Source: an uncultured Prevotellaceae bacterium (GTDB taxonomy: Bacteria > Bacteroidota > Bacteroidia > Bacteroidales > Bacteroidaceae). Taken from it: DNA of 64,000 nt. Location: positions 1 through 64,000 of the forward strand of contig CACXYH010000001.1 in assembly GCA_902771785.1 (NCBI GenBank). The letters run 5' to 3'. The notes under the pieces are model-generated. The model did no database searches, was not told where the DNA came from, and saw only the letters and a program-made list of their open reading frames with translations. Positions within the stretch are counted from its first letter, which is position 1. Each line of letters begins with the position of its first letter. Below, piece after piece: positions 20,030 to 27,920 of the stretch. A program made the translations under genes and the position numbers.

Positions 20030-22558
20030 ATGAAGAAACTACTAATTATTGCAACACTCCTTATGGCCTCGACAACCATCTTCGCACAACGTGCCACGAT
20101 GAGAATCGACGCCCAGACAAAGCACCAGCACATCACGGGCTTCGGCGGCTTCGTCTGCTCCCCTCAGTTTACCTACAACCACATGTCGACCACCGAAATC
20201 AAACGCGTGTGGGGTAAGACAAGTACCGTGGGCTGCAACATCATGCGTCTCTACATCCCCATCGGCAAGAACAGCTGGAGCCAGTCGCTGCAGACGGCGA
20301 AGAATGCCAAGCAGATGGGCCTCATCGTCTTCGCTTCGCCCTGGGGACAACCGGCCGAATGGAAGACCAACGGCACCTCGAACGCAAAGAACAGCGACGG
20401 AACGCTGGGCTACCTCAAGAAAGAACACTGGGCCGACTACGCCCAATACCTGGAGGACTACGTGCAATACATGCGCAACAATGGCGTGGAGCTCGACGCC
20501 ATCTCCATTCAGAACGAGCCCGACTGGCAGGCTGAGTACGCCGGATGCATGTGGTCGGCCAGCGACATTGCCACGTTCGTAAAGACTTACGGACGTACCA
20601 TCAGCTGCAAAATCATTGCACCCGAGACCCTGGGCGTCAGCGATTCGTATGCCAACGCCCTCAATAAGGACGACGTGCTCGACTGCTTCGACATCTACGG
20701 CGGCCACCAGTACGGCGGGCTGCAATCGGCTTACAAGAACTTAGGCAAGAAAGGCAAGGAGCTGTGGATGACGGAATACCTCATCAACTGGAACGAAGCT
20801 GAGAACAACACCCGCAGCTTCGACTTCTCGAAAGACTTCTTCAACTTCTTCACCAGCATCAACCAGTGCATGCTGGGCGACTTCAACGCCTGGATTCACT
20901 ACGCTGCCAAGCGCTACTATGCCATGCTGGGCGACGGACAGCGCGGCACGACCAGCGGCGTCGTCACCAAGCGCGGCTACATCATGGCCCACTTCGCCCG
21001 CTTCGTCACCGGCATGACCCGCATCGAAGGAACCTTTGCCAACGCCAATCTCGAAGGGTCGGCCTACCTCTCAGTGACGGGCGACACCGTGGTGGCTGTC
21101 ATCTCAAACCCGAGCGACGAAGCGTATGAGCTGACGCTCGACCTGCCTTTCTACACGCAGCAGGGCAAGCTCTACACCACGTCGAAGACCACCAACTTCA
21201 AGGCTACCAGCCTGGAACCGGCAAGCGAGACCTGCCGCCCCACGGCCACCATCGCTGCCCAGAGCGTCAACACCGTGCTCTTCATGCGCTCACGCGACCG
21301 TCAGCCCTCGACGATGAAGGGCACCGTCAGCCGTTTCGACCGGCTCGACGACATGAAGACCACCAAGACCTCGTTCGGCGTAGGCTACAAGATGTCGGGA
21401 AAGACGAAGACCTTCGACCACTCCACGCCACTCATCTCCTCGCGCACCAACACCACCTATGGCTATATAGAACTGAACGAGCGTTTCTCGAAGCTCGTGC
21501 TGACGGTGAAGAAGGTCACCTCGACCATGAACTACACCTCGTCGCAGACCACGCTGCGCTACGTCAACGCCAAGGGCCAAGTGGCCACCCACGACTATGG
21601 CGAGCTCGACCTGAGCCGTCGCGAGAACTTCAGCATTGTCTTCGACCTCTCGCCATCGACGCTTACCGACGGCTGCATCGGCCTGCTCGGCATCACCAAC
21701 AACAACTACTCGTCGAAGCTGACGCTTAACCTGGGCGACGTCTACCTGACCAATGGCGACGGCTATGCTGCCAAACTCAGCGGAGCCTACGTTGCCGACG
21801 ACAGCAACGTGCTCGACTATACTGAGGACGCTGCCTGCACCAGCATCGACCTGACCAATGTCAGCGAGCTGCCTGCCGAACTGCCTTGGCTCACGGGCAA
21901 CCGCATCGCCTACCTGCCCGAAGGCAGCAGCTACACGGGCAACAACGCCGTCGTTGGCAGCACCTGCCGCACGCTTACACTCACTCCCGACGGCGGAAAC
22001 TTCCGTCCGGCCACCACTTTCACGGCCGATGCCGCCACCTTCACCTGCACCGTGAACGGACTGCAGCTGCTGATGCTACCCTTCAACGCAGCACTTCCCG
22101 AGGGAGCCAGGGCCTACAAGATTGCCGACGACCTGTCGCTGCAGGAGATGCGCTCCGTTCCCGCCCATGAGCCGGTGCTCATCGATGCTGCCGGCGAAGT
22201 AACGCTGACGGGCTCTGGCGAAATAAGCTACAGCTCCTCGCCCCTGTCGGCCGCCATCCGAGGCAGCTACACCTCTGTTCCGCTCTACGCCGGCGACTAC
22301 GTTCTGGGGCAGCAAGACGGGAAATGGGGCTTTGTCCGACTGACTGAAGGCGCCACGCTCTCACCTTTCGGTGCCTATGCCCACCCGACTTCTACTGCAG
22401 CCTTCCTGCCGCTCGACCTGACACCCTCGGGCATCAACGACGTGCAGGCAACCACAAACAATACCCGCCACACCACCTACAACCTGATGGGTCAGAAGGT
22501 GAGCGAGCATGCGCGTGGCATCATCATCAAGAACGGAAAGAAGCTGTTGCGCAGATAA
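20030..22558 (+). CDS. GH30 family xylanase with C-terminal sorting tail
   Basis: 842-aa secreted glycoside hydrolase family 30 enzyme. The signal peptide ends TIFAQ. The (beta/alpha)8 barrel begins with QHITGFGGFVC. Acid/base Glu163 is in ISIQNEPDW and nucleophile Glu249 in ELWMTEYL. The attached beta-sandwich (VVAVISNPSDEAYELTL) is family-typical. About 400 further residues form beta domains, and the end (YNLMGQKVSEHARGI...LLRR) resembles a type IX secretion tail. The RPG-type loop that holds the glucuronate-contacting Arg in GH30_8 is not recognisable here (FVTGMTRIEG), so glucuronoxylan specificity is uncertain. It has its own promoter, and its 3' end runs straight into a 22-bp repeat array ending in a terminator. 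Confidence 0.9.
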   Translation: MKKLLIIATLLMASTTIFAQRATMRIDAQTKHQHITGFGGFVCSPQFTYNHMSTTEIKRVWGKTSTVGCNIMRLYIPIGKNSWSQSLQTAKNAKQMGLIVFASPWGQPAEWKTNGTSNAKNSDGTLGYLKKEHWADYAQYLEDYVQYMRNNGVELDAISIQNEPDWQAEYAGCMWSASDIATFVKTYGRTISCKIIAPETLGVSDSYANALNKDDVLDCFDIYGGHQYGGLQSAYKNLGKKGKELWMTEYLINWNEAENNTRSFDFSKDFFNFFTSINQCMLGDFNAWIHYAAKRYYAMLGDGQRGTTSGVVTKRGYIMAHFARFVTGMTRIEGTFANANLEGSAYLSVTGDTVVAVISNPSDEAYELTLDLPFYTQQGKLYTTSKTTNFKATSLEPASETCRPTATIAAQSVNTVLFMRSRDRQPSTMKGTVSRFDRLDDMKTTKTSFGVGYKMSGKTKTFDHSTPLISSRTNTTYGYIELNERFSKLVLTVKKVTSTMNYTSSQTTLRYVNAKGQVATHDYGELDLSRRENFSIVFDLSPSTLTDGCIGLLGITNNNYSSKLTLNLGDVYLTNGDGYAAKLSGAYVADDSNVLDYTEDAACTSIDLTNVSELPAELPWLTGNRIAYLPEGSSYTGNNAVVGSTCRTLTLTPDGGNFRPATTFTADAATFTCTVNGLQLLMLPFNAALPEGARAYKIADDLSLQEMRSVPAHEPVLIDAAGEVTLTGSGEISYSSSPLSAAIRGSYTSVPLYAGDYVLGQQDGKWGFVRLTEGATLSPFGAYAHPTSTAAFLPLDLTPSGINDVQATTNNTRHTTYNLMGQKVSEHARGIIIKNGKKLLRR

Positions 22559-22657
22559 GCGGCACTTTGCGGGTCGGAAAGCGGCACTTTGCGGGTCGGA
22601 AAGCGGCACTTTGCGATAGGAAAAGCGGTACTTTACACCCCGTAAAGTGCCGCTTTT
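22557..22657 (+). repeat. 22-bp tandem array (core AAGCGGCACTT) with inverted terminal copy
   Basis: Four direct units begin at 22557, 22579, 22601 and 22623, an exact 22-bp period. Each opens with AAGCGG(C/T)ACTTT, and the first two are followed by the same GCGGGTCGGA. After the fourth comes a reverse-complement copy, GTAAAGTGCCGCTTTT (22642-22657). The array starts inside the GH30 stop codon. The same unit forms a second array at 38639. Confidence 0.93.
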
Positions 22658-22660
22658 CTC
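22621..22660 (+). terminator. Terminator of GH30 formed by the last repeat pair
   Basis: AAAAGCGGTACTTTAC pairs with GTAAAGTGCCGCTTTT (one wobble) around ACCCC, then TTTTCTC. The upstream repeat units are alternative left arms for the same right arm. Confidence 0.85.
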
Positions 22661-22707
22661 ATTGTTTACAGCTTGTTGGAGGATATGCTACATAATCAAA
22701 AAAGTCT

Positions 22708-22713
22708 GAAACA
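22708..22713 (+). promoter_or_regulatory. GAAACA half-site upstream of GH43
   Basis: Starts exactly 36 bp upstream of the -7 box at 22744, the proximal position seen before other xylan genes. Confidence 0.45.
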
Positions 22714-22743
22714 TATTCACCAACGTATATCAAAAGATATCAT

Positions 22744-22751
22744 TATCTTTG
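22744..22751 (+). promoter_or_regulatory. -7 box TATCTTTG of GH43-GH8-esterase operon
   Basis: Perfect TAnnTTTG followed by CA. An earlier in-frame ATG at 22749 overlaps this box, which rules it out as the start. Confidence 0.78.
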
Positions 22752-22796
22752 CACATCAGATACAAAGAACTAACAACACCTAATTTAATAAGCAAG

Positions 22797-24845
22797 ATGA
22801 GAAAGCTATTCTTAAACCTTCTTCTGCTGGCTGCAGCATCAACAGCCAGCGCCCAGAATCCCTATCTGCCCTTGTGGGAGCACCTGCCCGACGGCGAGCC
22901 CCGCGTGTTTGAAGACCCCGACCAGCCCGGCAAGTTCCGTGCCTACATCATCGGCTCGCACGATGTCACCTATTCGGCCTACTGCGGCCCCGACATCCGC
23001 ATGTGGTCGGCTCCCGTCGAAGACCTCTCGCAGTGGCGCGATGAAGGCCCCATCTTCACGTGGTTCGTCGATGGTCAGTGGGACACGATGTATGCACCCG
23101 ACCTGGTCGAGGTGAAAGACAAGGCTACAGGCAAGAAGACCTACTACCTCTATCCCCACTCTCGCGGCTGGCGTCGCACGCCGATGGTGTGTAAGGGCGA
23201 CCGTCCCGATGGTCCCTTCACCCCCATCAACCTTACTGCCGACGGACGCCAGTGCCTGCCGGGTTCGCTCATCGACTTCGACCCCTCGGTGTTCATCGAG
23301 AACATCACCGACAAGAAGGACAAGGACTACAACATCGGCTACCGCGCCTACGTGTTCTACGGTTTCCAACACTCTACGGCTGTAGAGCTCGACCAGAAGA
23401 CCATGTACTCGAAGCGCGAGGGCACAGAGCCCATCGACCCGTTCATTCCTGCCAGCAGTGCCGACGGCCGTCTGCTCGACAAGGCCGGCAGCGAGTACAA
23501 AGCCCTTTACAAGGGACAGAACCCGCTCGACTTCAACTTTTTCGAAGCCAGCAGCATCCGTCAGGTAGGCAACAAGTATGTGATGGTGTTCAGCGGCTAT
23601 AGCGGCAAGGAGTACGGACTGGGCAACACCAACTCGGCCCTGCGCTATGCCTACGGCGACACTCCTCTTGGCCCTTGGCGCTCTGGCGGCGTGCTCGTTG
23701 ACTCGCGTGGCGTGGTGCTGAGCGAGGACGGCTCGAAGCTCATCACCACCAATGCCGCCCACAACACCCACGGTTCGCTGCAGGAAATCAACGGTCAGTG
23801 GTACGTGTTCTACCATCGTCCGCCGCGCGGCTTCGGCAATGCCCGCCAGGCCATGGTGGCTCCCGTGAAAATAACATGGGACAAGAAGCCTGTGGCTAAG
23901 GGCGGCACGGTAAAGATTACCGGCTACGACCCCTTCGTCAAGGATAATGTTTGGACAGCCAAGGCTGCCGACGGCAACGAGTACACGGGTGCCGAGGTTA
24001 CCAGCGAAGGCTTCCAGATTTTCGGTCTGCCTCCCTACGCTTACTACTCTGCCGGCCTGGCTTGCTTCATGTATGGCCCCAACAGCAACCAGTGGATGCA
24101 GGACAACCACGACGTGTGGAACAACTCGATGGACCTGGCCGGCATTCAGAACGGCGGCATCATCGGCTTCAAGTATTTCGGCTTCGGCGGTCTGGCTCAA
24201 GACACGAAGGGCGTGAAGGCCTTCGAGGGCACGAAGGCTGGCAACAACACCAACCTTTGCCTGCATCTGACACCCAGCGGCAAGGGTGCCTTCAAGATTC
24301 ACGTCAAGCTGGATAACCCGTGGAAGGGTCAGGAGATTGGTGTGATAGATGTGCCTGCAAATGCCGAACGTAAAGCGCAACTATGTTATGTAGCCGCCTC
24401 GGCTGTTGAGGGTCTCACCGGCAAGCACGCCATCTATCTCGTAGCCGAGGGTCCCGAGGTGCAGCAGCCGCAGCAACCGCAGGGACAATGGGGCGGTCGT
24501 CGGCCGCAGCAGCAGGGCCAGCAGCGTCCGCAGGGCCTCTTCGACCTCCACGGACTCTACTTCTCTAAGGGCGCAGCACATAACGTTCCCGTCGTGCCGC
24601 AGCTGACTATCACCGCCGACGGCAAGCAGCTCAACCTGCCTACGACGCCCATCCGCTCGACCAACCAGAACGGCTACACCGAAGCCAACCGCTATCAGGT
24701 GTATGCTCCGCTGAAGGCCGGCACGAAACTGGAGGCCAAAGCCGACGTTGCCGGAGTGAAGTGCGAGGTGAGCCCCATCGTCGAGGGCCGCGCCACGGTG
24801 AAGTGCACCTATCAGGGTAAGACAAAGATCTACCTTATTAATTAA
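22797..24845 (+). CDS. GH43 family glycosidase with C-terminal CBM-like region
   Basis: 682-aa secreted GH43 protein, a five-bladed beta-propeller family of xylosidases and arabinofuranosidases. The signal peptide ends TASAQ. Catalytic residues consistent with the family are Asp40 (base, VFEDPDQPG), Asp162 (FDPSVF) and Glu250 (acid, NFFEASS). A C-terminal beta-sandwich (FQIFGLPPYAYYSAGLACFMYGPN...) resembles CBM6. It is interrupted by a Gln/Pro/Gly-rich insert (QQPQQPQGQWGGRRPQQQ). The GH8 gene follows after 10 bases and the carboxylesterase after 26 more, giving an operon led by the promoter at 22744. Debranching of arabinoxylan or oligosaccharide trimming is likely; exact specificity is not visible. 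Confidence 0.88.
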   Translation: MRKLFLNLLLLAAASTASAQNPYLPLWEHLPDGEPRVFEDPDQPGKFRAYIIGSHDVTYSAYCGPDIRMWSAPVEDLSQWRDEGPIFTWFVDGQWDTMYAPDLVEVKDKATGKKTYYLYPHSRGWRRTPMVCKGDRPDGPFTPINLTADGRQCLPGSLIDFDPSVFIENITDKKDKDYNIGYRAYVFYGFQHSTAVELDQKTMYSKREGTEPIDPFIPASSADGRLLDKAGSEYKALYKGQNPLDFNFFEASSIRQVGNKYVMVFSGYSGKEYGLGNTNSALRYAYGDTPLGPWRSGGVLVDSRGVVLSEDGSKLITTNAAHNTHGSLQEINGQWYVFYHRPPRGFGNARQAMVAPVKITWDKKPVAKGGTVKITGYDPFVKDNVWTAKAADGNEYTGAEVTSEGFQIFGLPPYAYYSAGLACFMYGPNSNQWMQDNHDVWNNSMDLAGIQNGGIIGFKYFGFGGLAQDTKGVKAFEGTKAGNNTNLCLHLTPSGKGAFKIHVKLDNPWKGQEIGVIDVPANAERKAQLCYVAASAVEGLTGKHAIYLVAEGPEVQQPQQPQGQWGGRRPQQQGQQRPQGLFDLHGLYFSKGAAHNVPVVPQLTITADGKQLNLPTTPIRSTNQNGYTEANRYQVYAPLKAGTKLEAKADVAGVKCEVSPIVEGRATVKCTYQGKTKIYLIN

Positions 24846-24855
24846 TTACAAACAT

Positions 24856-26187
24856 ATGAAGAAAACCTTTGCCATTACGCTCATGCTTTTGGTATCAGCC
24901 AGCACGATGGCCCTTACCCCATGGAAGAAAGGCGCCTTCGAGACCCAGAAGTATCGCAACCTGTTCGTCGAGATGGGCTATAAGCAGGCCGACGTCGACG
25001 CGAAACTGAAGGAAGTGTTCAACGACGTGTTCCGCGGTCCCAACAAGGTCTACTTCGAAGTGGGCGACTCGATGGGCTACGTCTCCGACATCAAGAACCA
25101 CGACGTGCGCACCGAGGGCATGTCCTATGGTATGATGATTGCCGTACAGTTCGGCGAGAAGGACATCTTCGACCGCCTTTGGCGCTGGTGCAAGCGCTAC
25201 ATGCAGCATCACGACGGCACCCATGAGGGCTACTTCGCCTGGAGCTGCAAGACCGACGGCACCCGCAACAGCCAGGGAGCTGCCAGCGACGGTGAGCTCT
25301 ACTACATCACCGCCCTCATCTTCGCCTCTAACCGCTGGGGCAACAACACCGGCATCGACTACAAGGCCGAGGCAAAGCACATCCTCGACTGCACCATGCC
25401 CAAGGAGTATGAAGGCAGAGGCTTCGGTGGTTTCGGAGGCTTTGGAGGCCAGCGACAGGGACAGCAGAACCAGCAGCCCAGAAAGCAGAAGATGTTCCTC
25501 ATCGACCCCGAGACCAAACTCATCACCTTCACCCCCGACGGCTTCGGCAACACCTTCACCGACCCTTCTTACCACATTCCCGCTTTCTATGAGGTATGGG
25601 CCAAGTGGGCCGACGACGGGCGCAGCGACTACTGGCAGGCCTGCGCCGACGCCAGTCGCCAGTACCTGCACAAAGCCACCCACCCCACCACGGGCCTGAA
25701 CCCCGACCAAAGCAACTACGACGGCTCGCTGCGTCCGGGATGGGGCAATCGTCCTAACGGCAACAACTGCTTCCGCTACGACTCGTGGCGCGTGCCCATG
25801 AACATCGCGCTCGACTATGAGTGGAGCTGTGCCGACGGCGAGTGGCAGCGCCAGTATGGCGAGCGCATCCAGAACTTCTTCTACGCACAGGGCGTCGACA
25901 AGTTCCTCGACCAGTATCGTGTCGACGGCACGCTGCCCGAAGATGGCGAGATTCTGGGTGCGGGCGGCTTCCGCAAGCTGCGCCACAGCATCGGACTGGT
26001 GGCCACCACGGCTACAGCCTCCGTCATGTGCTCTCACGACAAGTCGAAAGAGTTTGTCGATGCCCTGTGGAATGCCAAGCACGTGCCCTTCGAGGATGGC
26101 TACTTCGATGCCTACTACGATGGCCTGCTGCGTCTTTTCGCTTTCATGCACCTCAGCGGCAACTACCGCGTAATCTTCCCTAACTGA
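24856..26187 (+). CDS. GH8 family xylanase, probably reducing-end xylose-releasing exo-oligoxylanase
   Basis: 443-aa secreted (alpha/alpha)6-barrel enzyme. Family GH8 residues are the acid Glu87 in VRTEGMSYGMM and Asp145 in GAASDGELYY. The segments FWSCKTDG-type (AWSCKTDGTRN), FRYDSWRVPMN and YFDAYYDGLLRLFAFMHLSG match the Rex subgroup, which removes single xyloses from the reducing end of xylo-oligosaccharides. Residues 187-211 are a low-complexity insert (GRGFGGFGGFGGQR followed by Gln-rich sequence) placed inside the catalytic barrel rather than between domains. It is the second gene of the operon. Rex activity rests on resemblance to known Rex enzymes, not proof. Confidence 0.9.
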   Translation: MKKTFAITLMLLVSASTMALTPWKKGAFETQKYRNLFVEMGYKQADVDAKLKEVFNDVFRGPNKVYFEVGDSMGYVSDIKNHDVRTEGMSYGMMIAVQFGEKDIFDRLWRWCKRYMQHHDGTHEGYFAWSCKTDGTRNSQGAASDGELYYITALIFASNRWGNNTGIDYKAEAKHILDCTMPKEYEGRGFGGFGGFGGQRQGQQNQQPRKQKMFLIDPETKLITFTPDGFGNTFTDPSYHIPAFYEVWAKWADDGRSDYWQACADASRQYLHKATHPTTGLNPDQSNYDGSLRPGWGNRPNGNNCFRYDSWRVPMNIALDYEWSCADGEWQRQYGERIQNFFYAQGVDKFLDQYRVDGTLPEDGEILGAGGFRKLRHSIGLVATTATASVMCSHDKSKEFVDALWNAKHVPFEDGYFDAYYDGLLRLFAFMHLSGNYRVIFPN

Positions 26188-26213
26188 ACTAATAAAACTC
26201 AAACACTTCACTT

Positions 26214-27731
26214 ATGAAAAAACTATTCATGCTCCTGCCATTCGTGGCATTGATGATGGGCAGCTGCGCTTCCAGCGAGAAGGACAGCAGAAGCCCCGTA
26301 CTGACCGTTGAGGGCGGTCAGATTCAAGGCGTCAGCGCCGAGTTACCCGGTGTCTTCGTCTACAGAGGAATACCCTACGCCGCACCTCCCATTGGCGACC
26401 TGCGATGGAAAGAGCCTCAGCCCGTGGTGAAATGGGACAGCATCCGGCTGTGCGACCGCTTCGGACATCCCGGCTATCAGGCCGTTCACTATCCTGGCGG
26501 CTACGCCACCGAGTGGGGCTATGGCGAAGAAGCTCCTTACAGCGAAGACTGCCTCTACCTGAACGTTTGGACGAAAGCTCCCGGACAGGTCGACAAGAAA
26601 TTGCCCGTGGCCCTGTGGATACATGGTGGCGGCTATCGCGAAGGATGGGGCTCCGAGCCCGAATTCGACGGGCAGGAATGGGCCGCCAAGGATGTGGTGC
26701 TCGTCAGCATCAACTATCGTCTAGGCATCTTCGGCTTCATGACCTATCCAGAACTCTCGGCCGAAAGTCCCAACCACGTGAGCGGCAACTACGGCATTCT
26801 CGACCAAATCCAGTCATTACGCTGGGTGAAGGAGAACATTGCGCAGTTTGGTGGCGACCCCAACAACGTGACCATCTTCGGACAGAGCGCCGGAGCAGGC
26901 AGTGTGCGCACGCTCTGTGAGTCGCCGCTGGCTCGCGGACTGTTCCACAAGGCCGTAATCATGAGCGGTGGCGGCATCAACGTGCCCGCCAAGGACGGTC
27001 AGGAAGCCAAGCCTGCGACACCCATGAACCGCTTCTTCACCTACAACCCCACCCTACAGGAGAGCGAAGCCGAGACCAAGAAGGTCATGGACTGGGCCGG
27101 ACTTACCGACCTCAGCAAGTTGCGCAGCGCCTCGACCGAGATATTGTACACCATCCCGCAGCTCTACAACATGGTGAACAAGCAGAGCGTGTTCCTCATG
27201 CAGCGCCCCATCGTCGACGGCTACGTGAGCCTGAAGCAGTTCGACGCCGCCACCCGCGAGGGAACCATTGCCGACGTGCCCTATATGATTGGCTACACGC
27301 TCAACGACATGGGCTCTATGGCTCCCGGCATTGCCGAGTTCTGCAAGGTGCGCCAGGAGAAAGGCGGCAAGGCATGGGCCTACGAGTTTGCACGCCCGCT
27401 GCCCGACGACGGCAGTCATCCCGAGGTGACGGTCCGCCTGCGCGGTGCCTTCCACTCGTCAGACCTCTGGTTCGTGTTCAAGAGTCTGAAGCACTGCTGG
27501 CGTCCCTGGACGAAGGGCGACTGGGCTCTTTCAGAGAAGATGCTGACAGCCTGGACCAACTTCGCCAAGTATAGCGACCCCAACGGCAACAAAGGTAAGG
27601 GCCTGGGATGGGCCCCCTGCACAGCCGAGTCGCCGCAGTTCATGCTCTTCAAGCTCAACGACAAAGATGTCGAAGCATCAGAAATGGGCGAGCCCATCGT
27701 GCCCGAACCTCCCGTTCGCCCGCAGCCTTGA
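26214..27731 (+). CDS. Type-B carboxylesterase lipoprotein
   Basis: 505-aa alpha/beta hydrolase of the carboxylesterase type B family, anchored by the lipobox MMGSC (Cys18). Typical motifs are VYRGIPYAAPPIGDLRW, EDCLYLNVW, the oxyanion loop WIHGGGYREG and the nucleophile Ser225 in FGQSAGAGS. The catalytic His is likely in GAFHSSDLWFVF. At the position where the family has a catalytic Glu (usually DEG) the sequence reads TLNDMGS, so the canonical acid appears to be replaced. It is the third gene of the GH43-GH8 operon and ends at a terminator, so an acetyl or other ester on xylan is the likely target, though the natural substrate is unknown. Confidence 0.88.
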   Translation: MKKLFMLLPFVALMMGSCASSEKDSRSPVLTVEGGQIQGVSAELPGVFVYRGIPYAAPPIGDLRWKEPQPVVKWDSIRLCDRFGHPGYQAVHYPGGYATEWGYGEEAPYSEDCLYLNVWTKAPGQVDKKLPVALWIHGGGYREGWGSEPEFDGQEWAAKDVVLVSINYRLGIFGFMTYPELSAESPNHVSGNYGILDQIQSLRWVKENIAQFGGDPNNVTIFGQSAGAGSVRTLCESPLARGLFHKAVIMSGGGINVPAKDGQEAKPATPMNRFFTYNPTLQESEAETKKVMDWAGLTDLSKLRSASTEILYTIPQLYNMVNKQSVFLMQRPIVDGYVSLKQFDAATREGTIADVPYMIGYTLNDMGSMAPGIAEFCKVRQEKGGKAWAYEFARPLPDDGSHPEVTVRLRGAFHSSDLWFVFKSLKHCWRPWTKGDWALSEKMLTAWTNFAKYSDPNGNKGKGLGWAPCTAESPQFMLFKLNDKDVEASEMGEPIVPEPPVRPQP

Positions 27732-27747
27732 CCCGCAACGTGAAAGC

Positions 27748-27785
27748 AAGCAGCACACCCCGCAGCAAGGGATGTGCTGCTTTTT
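27748..27785 (+). terminator. Terminator of GH43-GH8-esterase operon
   Basis: Stem AAGCAGCACA...TGTGCTGCTT extended by CCC/GGG, followed by TTTTT. Confidence 0.87.
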
Positions 27786-27874
27786 CCATTTGTTGATTTG
27801 TTTCAAAGACACCAACATTCATTCCATATCAAACAATTTGAGGCCAAAAAGCAACCATGTAAGCATTTTTTTTG

Positions 27875-27882
27875 TATCTTTG
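27875..27882 (+). promoter_or_regulatory. -7 box TATCTTTG of CotH-CE15 operon
   Basis: Perfect TAnnTTTG followed by CA, 38 bases before the ATG. No clean GAAACA at -36; the nearest is CAAACA starting 45 bp upstream. Confidence 0.78.
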
Positions 27883-27920
27883 CAGCACCATAGACCTATT
27901 AAGTATAAAGAGGAACAAAT

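Noticed and set aside
22557..22657. CRISPR array
   Set aside because: Same reasons: short core, identical spacers between the first units, terminator-forming inverted copy.
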